DNA of 64,000 nucleotides, taken from Trametopsis cervina (lineage: Eukaryota; Basidiomycota; Agaricomycetes; Polyporales; Irpicaceae). Of this stretch, positions 36,891-47,101 are shown in pieces. Location: NCBI GenBank assembly GCA_022385755.1, contig MU278362.1:16251-80250 (forward strand), given 5' to 3'. A program made the position numbers and the translations under genes. The notes beneath the pieces were generated by a model. It had not been told where the DNA came from and did no database searches. It saw only the letters and a program-made list of their open reading frames with translations. The first letter of the stretch is position 1. Each line of letters starts with the position of its first letter.

Positions 36891-38546
36891 CCATGAAACC
36901 CGTCCTTGTAGCTCAAGCCCTCGGCGCTGTGCTCTCCCCCTTCCATTTCCTACCCTATGGCGGCGATCCTCCTGTGTGCATCGTCGGTGCCGGCCCAGGC
37001 GGGCTCACCGTTGCACATGAGCTCGAGGCGAAAGGCATCCAGACCGTCATCTTTGAGAAACAGGAGCTCGTCGGAGGCAAGTGTCAGGCCCATTATACTG
37101 AACACGGGTACGTCACAACCCGCATCAGAGTCCTCTTTTCCGTAGACCGGTTCTAAGTGTTGTGTGTGTAGCACATTCCACCCTCTCGGAGCACTCTTGT
37201 TTACGAACCAGACATACAAGAACACATTGCCTCTTGTTCTTGATGCGGGTGTTGAGATGCATCCCGGTATTTCCCCACAGGATTGGTCGCGGTTTCTGTA
37301 CGGCCCAGGCGACCAGGCCAACCAGGTCAGGCCTGAGCCAACCCCCAACAAGTACGAGATGGCCATGATTGTTCTCGAAATTTCGAGGTACACCACGTAC
37401 TGGGAGCAAAACTTTGCGCCCAAGTACTCATCTATCCGTTACGTTGTGAGTATGGATGTAGATACAACCACTAGCCAATTGACGACTTACATGGTGCACG
37501 ACAGAATGGCGTTCCAGACGAGTTTGCGGTGCCGATGTCTGAATGGCTGGAGTCTAATGGGTTCAATGCCCTTCCCAACATTATGAAGGCTGGGATGGTT
37601 CCCTACGGCTACGGAGACATCAACGAGACCCCAGCTGTACGTGCCTTGGGCGGAATTAAATACACGTACAAGGCTAATTCAATTGCGTAGCTTTATATGC
37701 TGCAGTACTTCACGCCTGAGATCCTTGGCGTTTTCGTTGGACTGACCCCTGCGTATATCGTCGGTATGTTACCAGACATCACCCTCAAGGAGTAAAACTG
37801 ACCGTCTCCTAGACTTTTATGCAGTCTTTGCCCACTATGCGCGATCCGTCAAGGGCCCCATCCATCTGAGCACGGAGATCAACGAAATTGGTACAGACCC
37901 TGGTTTGGCGTGGCGGTTCCGTGACTGATATTATTGTGGAATAGATCGGAGCGGGAAATCTCCTGTTATCAAGTATACCGTCGACGGCTCTTCCAAAACG
38001 CAGCGGTGCGCTAGCGTCGTCCTCGCCTTCCCTCCGACACGCAGATCGCTTGATGCCCTCAACATGCCGCTAACCGACGCCGAGCACGACGTCTTCAGCA
38101 AAATCCGTACTACTCCTTACTGGTCCGGAGCCGTCGAAACCAGCACCGAGTACCAACACACCTACCAGCAGAATCCATTCATGCAGATTGGCGAGCCAGT
38201 TGCCTTCCTCCGCCTCTTCGAGGACGCACCAATCGCGACCACATGGCTGTGGGGCAATATCGGCAGCCGCGACGAGGCGATCAAGCGTCTCATAGACACG
38301 ATCACGGCGGTGCAGGCGGGCGCAAACATCACCGCGCCGGATGTGACGGCTGAGGACGTCAAGGCCCTCCGAAGGTGGTCCTACTTCCCGCACTTCAGCG
38401 CGGAGGAGCTCAGGAAGGACCCGTATGCGGCGTTCAGTGCGTTGCAGGGTGACAAGAACACGTACTACACATCCGGATTGAACGGCTTCGAGACGGTCGA
38501 GTTCTCGATTCGAGGTGCGAAGGACCTGGTGGAAACCTTCTTCTGA
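36891..38546 (+). CDS. FAD/NAD(P)-binding amine-oxidase-like protein (beta-cyclopiazonate-dehydrogenase-like), copy 1
   Basis: The start MKPVLVAQALGAVLSPFHF could be a signal or anchor. The Rossmann motif is VCIVGAGPGGLTVAHELEAKG, then VIFEKQELVGGKCQAHY. Exons then give TFHPLGALLFTNQTYKNTLPL, GPGDQANQVRPEPTP, EISRYTTYWEQNFAPKYSS, NGVPDEFAVPMSEWLES, LYMLQYFTPEILGVFVGLTPAYI, DRSGKSPVIKYTVDGSSK and a large last exon ending AKDLVETFF. About six introns of 45-70 nt. The GAGPxGL FAD site and GGKCQAHY segment resemble fungal flavoenzymes related to beta-cyclopiazonate dehydrogenase. Substrate unknown. An intact paralogue with the same exon plan lies at 58737-60379; the two share about 120 bp of 3' flank. 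Confidence 0.78.
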
Positions 38547-38785
38547 GCGTAGGTCGTGTAGAAGTGGAATTGCTGCAGGTAGTTTGTCTGTTGTGAATGC
38601 TCTGGTCATATGTTATTATATCACCAGCTTGACTGTGAGTGATTCTGTATAAGGTTGAATTTGCACTTGAAATCGTCGTCGACAAGTCACTAGAGTCGGA
38701 GCCGCAGTTTCAGTCAGTAAAGCTGTAAGATGGCCTAGTTACCAATTTTAGGGACAAGTTATGAGGGTAAAACCGGACGGGGGGA

Positions 38786-39107
38786 TTAGCTGTCGCCGTT
38801 CAGATCGTCCTCGTCGTCCACACCCATCTTCTTCATCAGCTTGGCATGACTGCATTAGAAATGAATGGGTTCGAGACAACACCAGACTCTCCTTGAATGC
38901 CCGCAAGACGACGGCGAACCACTGTGGAGCGAGCACGATGTAAAATAGACCCAATATTAATTACTACCATTATAATCCAGTCGCCTCCCTGCACATCGCA
39001 CGCACGCTCTCCTATCTGTAATCATCACCCGTGCTCACCTTCAGCAACAGCTTCTCTTCGCACCGAGCCAGCATGCTCTTGAAATCATCGGGGTTGATAT
39101 TGCTCAT
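38786..39107 (-). CDS. Possible small membrane-associated protein (about 64 aa)
   Basis: Four short exons can be joined: 39107-39039 (MSNINPDDFKSMLARCEEK...), 38988-38968 (GGDWIIM), 38921-38881 (WFAVVLRAFKESLV) and 38849-38786 (HAKLMKKMGVDDEDDLNGDS, stop 38786-38788). The first two introns are 50 and 46 nt with GT..AG ends. The third would be only 31 nt, which is suspiciously short, so the structure or the whole gene may be wrong. A hydrophobic centre and an acidic tail are visible. No family recognised. Confidence 0.33.
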
Positions 39108-39280
39108 CCTTGGAAAAGAGGACCTCTGTCAGACAGAAGTTGAATTGCGTAGACGAGACTGCACCTTACATATGACACAGAGGATGTGGACAGCGCGGGC
39201 ACCCGGTCCCCTGATGATTTGGGTGCGCCTGTTCATGCTGGCGGTGAAGGTCTTAGAGAGCCACAGTAGTAGAAAGAAGA

Positions 39281-39347
39281 GCACCGAGGACCACGCGCCG
39301 GTTTCATCAAAACACACATTGATGACGCCAGCGGTGGTCCTCGGTGC
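39281..39347. repeat. 14-bp perfect inverted repeat
   Basis: GCACCGAGGACCAC (39281-39294) and its exact complement GTGGTCCTCGGTGC (39334-39347) enclose a 39-nt loop. It is not inside a supported gene and lies just left of the first 50-bp repeat. It may be a cruciform or transcript hairpin; function unknown. Confidence 0.75.
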
Positions 39348-39435
39348 TCACAACACGAGCCTGATGCGATGGTGTACAGTAGCCCAATGCGATGACGTGT
39401 GTCGTGACTGTTCAAGGAAATGCATGAGTTACTCA

Positions 39436-39485
39436 ACTTGGGGGATAACGGCGCTGCGGGGGCACGCCCGGCCCGATAGCATGTT
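39436..39485. repeat. 50-bp direct repeat, left copy
   Basis: It matches 40142-40191 at 49 of 50 positions (A/G difference at the tenth base) and diverges on both sides. The right end reads CGGCCCGATAGCATGTT. On the minus strand it begins AACATGCTA|TCGGGCCGGGCG, that is, a TC preceded by A, the layout of a Helitron 5' end. Confidence 0.85.
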
Positions 39486-40094
39486 ATTTCTCCGGAAGTG
39501 TACTCCTCAAATGCTGTCAATGCTTGTATTTGCTTACTCTATAATGCTATGTGGACTCTCAAATGGTCCAGATATATTGTACCTTTCTCCTGCGAAGTTG
39601 TGACTATTGTAGTAATGGCGCGCACTGCAGCAGGCCTTCGTGCCTGCGGCACTCCGGCCAGCTGCTGCACGCGCCGTGCCATATGCCGAACCATTGGGGA
39701 GAAGGTCGTCATTGGGAGGGGCAGCACAGTTGGCTGGTAGCGGCAAACAAAGCGCGAGATCTGTTTACAGATACAACATCCAAGCCCGTAGGTAGACACA
39801 CTGCAGAAAATCCAAAGGAGGTAGGAATTGGTCACCATGACCAAAGGCCGCACACCACCCTCATGAAAGCAAATGGTGCGCTCAGTATACCCGTGTGCGG
39901 GGCAGTGGTCAAGAGAATATTGCAGGCAGAAAACAGTGGATCCAGGCCGCAGGAAACGAGATGTGCTCATTATCAGTAGCTGCAAAAGACGAGGGATTGC
40001 TCGGTACAAGACGCCCTCGTCCACTCCTCATCCCAAGCGCGCGTGACATGACCACGATCAGTTACTATATTTGGGTCTGCGATCATGATGGGCA

Positions 40095-40191
40095 GCTTAA
40101 AATTTACAGGCACGGCTTTGTTGAATACGCTCAAATACCCGACTTGGGGGGTAACGGCGCTGCGGGGGCACGCCCGGCCCGATAGCATGTT
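40095..40191. repeat. Helitron-like 5' terminus (minus orientation), containing the right 50-bp repeat
   Basis: 40142-40191 is the second copy of the 50-bp repeat. The adjoining 40095-40142 (CTTAAAATTTACAGGCACGG ... GCTCAAATACCCGA) matches 58560-58607 beside the Rep/helicase gene in the same orientation. Read on the minus strand, the terminus is A|TCGGGCC... with an internal second TCGGGTATTTGAGCG. A 6-bp stem (TGTTGC/GCAACA) lies immediately to the right, at 40190-40211. It probably marks a non-autonomous or fragmentary relative of the element at 48-58.6 kb. Confidence 0.6.
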
Positions 40192-40328
40192 GCAGCGGTG
40201 TAGGCAACAGTAAACTAGGCTGCGTGTGTCAAGGTCTGCTCCAATACGGCAAAACAATATTATTAATAGCAGTCGACAATTTGTAGAGTAGCGCATAACA
40301 TTTATTCAAGAAAGCAATGAGAAGCAGT

Positions 40329-41950
40329 TCACAACATCGACGCGGCCGTCACTTCCTCGATGGCGTTGTCCAAGGCGTCCAGCAGGTTCACGTTCCACTG
40401 CATAATACCAATTTCCATCTTCTTCATAGCCTTGACCTGCTGGATTGCGGTGCGGAACCCAGCACCTAAAACCGTCCCCCCAGCGTACTGAGCAACAACG
40501 GCCAGCAAAGACTCGACATGAGTAACACTGGTTTTCATAATCGCAGCCACCACGGCCTTACGCTCCTCGTTTAACTCCAGCAGTACGGGAGCCACCGTCT
40601 CGTCGGGGACATGCCCTTCAGAGGGCAAGGGCATGCGCAGCGTAGGCATCACCATGGGCTTCGTTGTAGGCATCATGGTAGGTTTTGCCGTAGTACTGGC
40701 CTGCGGCGGCACAGAACTCACTGATCTCGCTCCTTTGATAGGCATGTTCTTTCGCGGCCTTCCTACGGGTCTCTTGGGAGGTGCATCGGCACCGTCTGCA
40801 TTCGCAGTGGTCGCTCAACGTGTACGAGGTTGCACAGGGGGTGGAGACACTGACCTCATCCGCTCCTTTTCTTTCTTTGTCATGGTACGGACTGCAAACA
40901 TTGAGCGCAAGCTGAGCAACACGAAGATAAACACACCTCTTTTTTTTGGCGGTTCAGGCGATGCAGGAGCTGGCCCGGAGCAGTCAACGCCGTTGACCTC
41001 GCAGCGAATGCAGTTGAGACCACCGTCGTAGACAACACAAAAAGCTGCATTGTCGTTGTCCGCATATTCAACACACTATGTAGTACAGTGAGCAACGACG
41101 TGTATGAACAATCAGCAATCTGTACATACCATAACTTCATTCTTGGAGCGTTGTCGACGCTGAAGACCCGTCTGCGGCCACACGTCGAGATCCTTGTATG
41201 TGTGCCACATCTCGTCAACACTGAAGGTGTTCTTCAAATATTTCGGATATCCTTCGTATACACCTTTAAATTCGTCAGTTGGCCCGTCGTCTTCATCCAC
41301 ATCAATAGGCTGGTCGTCCTCTGCTGAGCTTTCGATAGTTGCAGCATTCGCTTCAATGCTAGGCCAAGGTCAGCATGGTACCTTATGTATGAAGATCGTA
41401 GCACATACCGTTGACGAACGTCTTCTGGCAGCTCTAAAGCAATTGTCAGAACGTAGCAGATGATACAAGAATCTCCATACCGTTGTATAGGTTATTCAAA
41501 CGCTCGCCTTGTTCCATAAACTCGGTCATGTTGATACCGGATGTGCACATGATATCCCAAACTTTCTTCATTTCTGTTGGCAGCCCGAACTCGTGACCCT
41601 TGAATGCATCGTAGCCCAGTTTTTCGTTTACCAGTGTGCGACGTTCGTGGGCCCATTTTGTGTGGAGACAGCTACACAAGAGGCGTCGTATTGTCCGGAA
41701 TGCATAGTCAGTAATGTCGTCGCGTGTATCCACTCCAGTCACGAGCAAATACATGTCCTACTCGGAGTTGTTAGATTGTACACAGTAGTGAATTCACTTG
41801 TTAACGCACCAAGACATCCAGAATAGACTGCACCAGACCGTTGTCACCGTCATCGACACCTTGCTTGGCCAACGCATCATCACAAGTCGATTGAACGCGT
41901 TTGCCAGCTTGTGTGACTGCAAATTCTTTGGTGAGATTTACTGCCGACAT
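40329..41950 (-). CDS. AT-hook, cysteine-cluster protein of unknown function
   Basis: A multi-exon model: MSAVNLTKEFAVTQAGKR at 41950, intron, DMYLLVTGVDTRDDITDYAF, a block ending EQGERLNNLYN, ELPEDVRQR, an acidic block (SSAEDDQPIDVDEDDG) and VYEGYPKYLKNTFSVDEMW. A Cys-rich segment follows (FCVVYDGG, NCIRCEVNGVDCSG) and then PPKKKR. After short introns comes an AT-hook (KRPVGRPRKN). The C-terminus is helical, ends EVTAASML and stops at 40329-40331. The GRPRK core binds the minor groove of AT-rich DNA; the C-x2-C-x5-C cluster is a plausible zinc knuckle. A chromatin or transposon-associated DNA-binding role is inferred. Exon joins at 40810-40930 are uncertain. Confidence 0.55.
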
Positions 41951-42435
41951 AGTAAGGAAAGAATATGGTAACAGGAAGACGAGTGGAATGACCCGACAAG
42001 TGCGAGACTTTAACGAAATGGCACATTCAGGAAATAATTACGTAGGTTCACATGCATATAGGCGCTTCTTGCCTTGGGACAGCTCACGTCTTGTGACAAT
42101 TATCCTTCAACTTTCCCGGACAAAAGTAGGCTCATTTATTGTAGTTTCTCATTCTTTTCATGTTCTAGTACACAATAAAATTATCTAATGTACGCCAGTG
42201 GCCGTCCTTAGTATGGTTATTTATTGTTGTGGCTTGAGAGTCCCAAGTTCGTTACAATGCACTGCTAGCGGTATAGTTTCTCGTCTGTCGCGGCATGTGC
42301 TTGGGGAAAAACCAATATGGCCATAATTCCCATTTACAATATATACTGCCATGTATTGCACACAGCACATACTAGTTTGCACTCATCATGGGCATGGAGT
42401 ATTGTCAGACGTGCTGCCAGGTGAAGACCGAGTCT

Positions 42436-42665
42436 TGACATTCAAGCGCCCACCAGTGCGAGATAGAGCCACTGCACAGGATGTAGTGTTGTGAATTCAT
42501 GTGATCTGATAGTTTCTGGAGGTAATAGTACACATATATAACTAGAATAAATCAAAAATATACCCAGCTTCAGAGGGGAAAGTAGTTTGCAAATTGCCTC
42601 AAGCTGAGACGATGATTTTGACATTTAAGCGCCCAACTTTGCGAGAGGAGAACACTCGCAACTAG
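42436..42665. repeat. Imperfect direct repeats ending in hairpins
   Basis: CTTGACATTCAAGCGCCCAC (from 42436) and TTTGACATTTAAGCGCCCAA (from about 42618) are followed by TGCGAGA and a CACT. In the right copy TTGCGAG (42639-42645) pairs perfectly with CTCGCAA (42655-42661) and is followed directly by CTAG (42662-42665). In the left copy the stem is CAGTG/CACTG. A hairpin followed by CTAG resembles a Helitron 3' end on the plus strand, but the orientation is opposite to the Rep/helicase gene, so this is only suggestive. Confidence 0.5.
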
Positions 42666-42727
42666 ATAATCCCCGCCAATCTGTATGCTCAAATCTTTAG
42701 AATACTACTTGAATAGGATACAGTATT

Positions 42728-44003
42728 TTAGCACAGGTTGAGATTCTCGGTGGCAATTCTCCATCCGCATTGTACATCTGCTCGTGCTACTACTCGTGGA
42801 AGCCCAAGCCGCACTTGTTCAATCTGTTCATGTACCCAGTCCCGACCTCCTCTTCTCTCATCCAGAAACGTGTCCATAATATGTTTTTGGCCATAGTAGT
42901 AGACACCTAATTGTTGTAGGTGAGACAAGTGGCCCAGCGCTGAATCCAAGTGGTTCCAATTCATTCCCATATCAAACTCCGTGTATGGCGTGTTTTCAAA
43001 TTTCTCCCATGCGTAGTAGCTCAGCTGAAGTTCGAGGTGAGTTACCGACAGTGGTAGGTTGTCAATTAATTTGCACAGGCCCCGTTGTCTGTTTCTGTAA
43101 TCGTCCTCTCCGAACCAAAAGTCAAGCGGTATTTGAACGACAAGTTCTGTCAAAGCGGTACAGCGGTGCAGTTGAAGTATACTCCATACCGCTGAAGATA
43201 AAGCTGTGAGGCTGTATGTTAGTATTTGACCAGGATAAATTACTTATGGCCGTACCTGGTATATTGTGTGCGATACCCATTGTTAAACTCTGTATGTAAG
43301 ATTCGTTCAACCGAATCACCTTCTCCAGCCAGGCCCACCCAACGTCTGTCATGTTCCAAGTCGCAAGAGAAGAGATGCTGGCAAAAATAGGCATGGAGTG
43401 TACGTCATCGATGTTGAGTGGTCGCCCCCAAGTTATTGTTGCAGCTGTGGTTCGTAAAGGTACACTGTCCCAGACTAGAGCAGGAGGGATATTGCAGTTT
43501 ATGAATGCGATTCGTTCGAATGGTAATGCACGTAGAATTTGGCTAACAGGAGCAGAGATGTTGACAAAGGTGACATTGGATAATTCCAGTGAAATAGGCA
43601 TGATGTCGAGCAGTCGAAAGGTACTCAACGATGAGATAAGACAGTCGTTGAAGGCCAAGGTTCGAAGGCGAGGAGTCCTGCTGAAGAGATAAATGACGTC
43701 GGACCACTGTACAATTGCAGAAGTATGACAATTGTCACATGGTATGGCATGTATTTTTAAGTTGGCAATGGCGTTTTCAACCCTTGGATGTTCTTGTAGA
43801 AATGTTATCGCTGCTTTGAAGCCTTCACCGGAAATCTGTCGAGTACAGGATACGTGCAAATATGGAGCAACCATGTTGGCAAAATCTAGACATGTCAAAG
43901 CCAGCAATTTGAGAAGTGCTGTGTCGTCTGCAAGATGTTTACAAAGGATGCCACACAGGTTGAGAGTGGACACCATTGTGGTGCTGAATGAGGATTTGAA
44001 CAT
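42728..44003 (-). CDS. F-box-like/leucine-rich protein, paralogue A
   Basis: Two exons are split by an intron near 43205-43258 (donor after NIP, acceptor before ALSSAVWS). The N-terminus carries an F-box-like pattern (CGILCKHLADDTALLKLLA followed by LTCLDFANMVAPYL). Leucine-rich repeat-like segments then follow (LRTLAFNDCLISSLSTF, ISLELSNVTFVNI). The second exon starts with TELVVQIPLDFWFGEDD and ends IATENLNLC. F-box proteins recruit targets to SCF ubiquitin ligases, but these divergent agaricomycete families are mostly uncharacterised. Layout and second exon resemble the next gene, so they are tandem paralogues. It lies inside the AT-rich island. Confidence 0.65.
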
Positions 44004-44052
44004 GCTCGCAGGAATTATTTACAACGCTTGAATCGGTAATAGAAGGACCATT

Positions 44053-45187
44053 TTACATGTTGCGGCTACATAATGAAAGCGTAACCCGTTCCCCTTCTCC
44101 ATGCTTGCAACCTACACCCAAAATATGTCTGACCGATGTAAAGTCTTGGTTGCTAAATGACTCCGTCGGCTTGTGTACCAGAACCCATGCCAGGCACTTC
44201 AGCACAGGTAGACCCGCGATGGAGTTCAGGATCCTGTTCCACCTCAGTTCCGCCATAATTGCTGTATATGACCGCACACCGTACCATTCGCGAAAGTCTA
44301 CCTCGATGGTAAGTCTTTGCAATGTAGGTGGTAACTGCTCTATGATGCTTGTCAGCCACACAGTACGATCTGCTGCATCATTGACAGATTGCCAGAAGCA
44401 TAATGGCATGCAAATAGTCACGTCGTTGACTACACGGCACTCCTTAAAAGGCACTGCTTGCCATTCATGTGGGAAAACTATTATGTGGTTCAGTACGAGC
44501 AGTAGCAGCGTATTAAAATTGCATACCTCGTTGACGCAATGCTAGTTGCAGTCTCAGTGTGTGCAGGCTAGCTCCACACTCCGTGAGCACAGACACCATC
44601 CATTCAGCGTGTCGCGGCGAGATGTCTGCTGAAGTGAAAGATTTCACTTGTCCGAGTGCAGCAAGACTAAACCCATTGTGATTGCAGCTGAATTGCAAGT
44701 GGTGAACGCTAAGGATGCGTGGGGAAAAGAGAGGAGTAATGGGTGATCGTGGAATTCCATTGACGCGCAGTTCAATATGCTCCAGGTGTAGTTCTGTAAC
44801 GTTGTTGGCGGAAGACAGCGATGATAGGGCTTCGTATATGCAAAACCAGGATAGGGATAATTTGTGCAGTCGAGGTAGTCCGTAGACAAGTCCAGCTACT
44901 TCTACCCATGCCAGCGATGGTTTTACCGAGGTCGACATATGAGGTCCACGACGGTTGCGGCCAGAAAGGGTAAGATCCACAATTAACCGACCAAAACCTT
45001 GGTTTGCTACGACCCATGTGGCAAACTCAATAAGGCTTGAGCTATCGCAGTGTAATCGCAGTTTGGCAAATACCCGAGCCCTGAATGCATTATTCATGGC
45101 TCTAGAAGTCGTATTAAGAGCAAGTAGATCATTCTGTGAAGAGGCACAGGCGATGGAGGCCACAGCAAGGGGAGGTAGAGTATCCAT
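44053..45187 (-). CDS. F-box-like/leucine-rich protein, paralogue B
   Basis: The chosen start is MDTLPPLAVASIACASSQ (45187), because it opens directly with the F-box-like helix; an in-frame upstream ATG at 45241 adds an unconserved leader. LLALNTTSRAMNNAFRARVF completes the F-box-like region. LRR-like segments follow (LPRLHKLSLSWFCIYEALSS, VTELHLEHIELRV). A small intron near 44455-44525 leads to a second exon including VTICMPLCFWQSVNDAADRT, LPPTLQRLTIEVDF and a C-terminus TLSLCSRNM. The CMPLCFW and IPLDFWF positions align between paralogues B and A. Transcribed in the same direction as A, about 50 bp upstream. Confidence 0.62.
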
Positions 45188-45630
45188 GCTGACTTGTGTA
45201 ACGTCTACGTCTGTGCTTCTATTTATTCTCATTGACCACACACCACTACGAAAAAACGAGGCAAAACTCCGGTGAGCGACACATGCGTTGCACGATCATG
45301 GCGACTGACGTTCAGAAAGTGATCGACTTACAAAGTATAAAACCTGGTTGCCAATGCAATATGCGCACCGAGAAAAATCCCTGTTCTCTTTTTGACCGTA
45401 CTTCATGCCTTCCCCTTACCTCTTCAGAAAACGGAAACGTTGTACTGCATCCTATCCACGTTCACATAATATGCCAGGTAGAGTCAGCATTCTTACCTTC
45501 AAAATTCCCAAACTCAGGATCTATTGTTAGAAACCGTTTCCTGTGACGAACAAAGCTGCCCGCAGTACGAAGCCACGATCCTAACAGCTAGGCAAGCTCA
45601 GGTCGATCGTTATGTTGTGTCTTACTTGTC

Positions 45631-45822
45631 AAAGCGTGGTGAGTTCATCTTATATATATCTCTGCGATGAGAGATGAAATATGTTGCAGATAGACCTCGT
45701 CCCCAAATTCCACAGACTGACTGCTATGCCGAGTATTTTTTGGCAAAGTGTAGTGAGTTTATTTTATATGTATCGCTGTACGATCCAATCGAAGTTGCCA
45801 TAGATAAACTCCTCCCCAATAT
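45631..45822. repeat. Imperfect tandem repeat, about 80 bp units
   Basis: CAAAG(C/T)GT(G/A)GTGAGTT(C/T)AT(C/T)TTATAT begins both units (about 45630 and 45744). Both end with AGATAGACCTCGTCCCCAA or ATAGATAAACTCCTCCCCAA (about 45710 and 45820). The centre has diverged. It sits in the roughly 820-bp gap between two island genes; no function assigned. Confidence 0.5.
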
Positions 45823-46006
45823 TATTAAAGCACGTCTGTAGACCCAGAAGTGTAGATTCGATATTATTCGCATAGACCGTTGGACATTTCAGACACGAAG
45901 TAGATTTACAAATACCATTGCTTCAACTACTGCATTCCATGTATGATAAACCGTTGTGTCTCTCTGTGAAAAACAATGAGCTAGAGCTGCATAACAAGAA
46001 CTGTAC

Positions 46007-47101
46007 TTACGTAGATCGTTCAGTTTGTTCCGAAGGCCAAAAGTCTTGCTCACGCCCAGTCCTTGCATTAGGGTGCACAAGTAACAGCTGAAACAGGGTC
46101 ACTAATGATGGGTCCGAAACTATGACCGGGAAAAGCTCTGCTCGACTGGAGAAAACGTCGAAGGTGATTTGTGCTCGTAATGCTAGTGTACGCTTCAACT
46201 TCCAAGACGTCATTGCAGCTGGAGGAAGAGCAGGAAATCCACCGTCTATGCTGAATGTCGTCAAGGGAAATATCCAGGTACGATTGTCAACCAAAGACCT
46301 GAAGGACAGATCGAGATCGAAATCAGGAAAATGGAGTTGCCGCACTAAGGTCCATCCTCGCTCTTGATATTTTTGCAGGGCGTGCGATTGTAACGGAGTA
46401 TCAAGCAGTACCAAGCTTTTGGTGTCCTCGAATGTAGCACGTGGATACAGAGAATACGCAGTCGTGTGGGTAATGAAGTTCATAACACAAGCTGCACCAC
46501 AGGTAAGAAGACTGAACGCTAGCCATATCATAAACTCACTTGAGTGGAATCCCAAAATAACCTCCATTGGCGTACGCCATGCAACAATAATTTGCACCTT
46601 TCTTGTCAAGATGTCTTTGCTGTCGTTCCGCTTGAAAGTTAAAATTGTGTATATTCCGGTTGACGGATAGTCGACGTCATCATCACCCATTAAGTCCTCG
46701 GTGTTCAGTGCCGTCAAAAAATCTTGTGGCTGGTGTACGGTGGGGCAAAAATTATACCCATGTGCACTAAGCCAAATTGCCACGTTCATGCGGCCATGCA
46801 TTGGGAGATAAAGGTCTAGATCTGTGCCATCATACTTCAGCCGACCCATGAATTGCAATGCAAAGGATCCAGAGATAAGCATTCCGGTCTCGTATTGTAG
46901 CCGTCGGAACCCATGCACGTCGTCAAAAAATGCCATGAGTGAACGATCAATATTGCATGCGACCTGCATGTAACGCTGTATGACGGTTGCGAGGCAGCGA
47001 CATGTCAGCCGGATATTAAAGATTGTTGCAGGTCCACAGTAGCCCATTATCGAGTGCAGAAGACCATAATTGAGTAGAAGCTTTGTCAACATGGCAGACA
47101 T
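46007..47101 (-). CDS. F-box-like protein with nucleotidyltransferase-like domain
   Basis: It starts MSAMLTKLLLNYGLLHSIMG with an F-box-like stretch (CGPATIFNIRLTCRCLATVI). GMLISGSFALQFM (residues 73-85) and DGTDLDLYLP (91-100) then form the G-S ... D-x-D arrangement of minimal nucleotidyltransferases. KVQIIVAW follows where the third strand carboxylate would sit, here without an acidic residue. FHSS/STCVMNFITHTTAYSLYP spans a small optional intron near 46503-46552. The C-terminus ends SEQTERST, stop 46007-46009. Proteins of this layout are frequent in agaricomycetes; activity is unproven, and the missing third acid suggests a binding or pseudo-enzyme role. Inferred from motif spacing only. 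Confidence 0.55.
   Translation of the reverse strand: MSAMLTKLLLNYGLLHSIMGYCGPATIFNIRLTCRCLATVIQRYMQVACNIDRSLMAFFDDVHGFRRLQYETGMLISGSFALQFMGRLKYDGTDLDLYLPMHGRMNVAIWLSAHGYNFCPTVHQPQDFLTALNTEDLMGDDDVDYPSTGIYTILTFKRNDSKDILTRKVQIIVAWRTPMEVILGFHSSEFMIWLAFSLLTCGAACVMNFITHTTAYSLYPRATFEDTKSLVLLDTPLQSHALQKYQERGWTLVRQLHFPDFDLDLSFRSLVDNRTWIFPLTTFSIDGGFPALPPAAMTSWKLKRTLALRAQITFDVFSSRAELFPVIVSDPSLVTLFQLLLVHPNARTGREQDFWPSEQTERST

Noticed and set aside
39436..40191. LTR retrotransposon or solo LTRs
   Set aside because: The repeats are only 50 bp, lack TG..CA ends, and nothing resembling gag/pol lies between them.
42442..42624. 60-codon minus-strand frame with a membrane-like stretch
   Set aside because: Both ends fall inside the two direct repeats, so the frame is best explained by repeat sequence.
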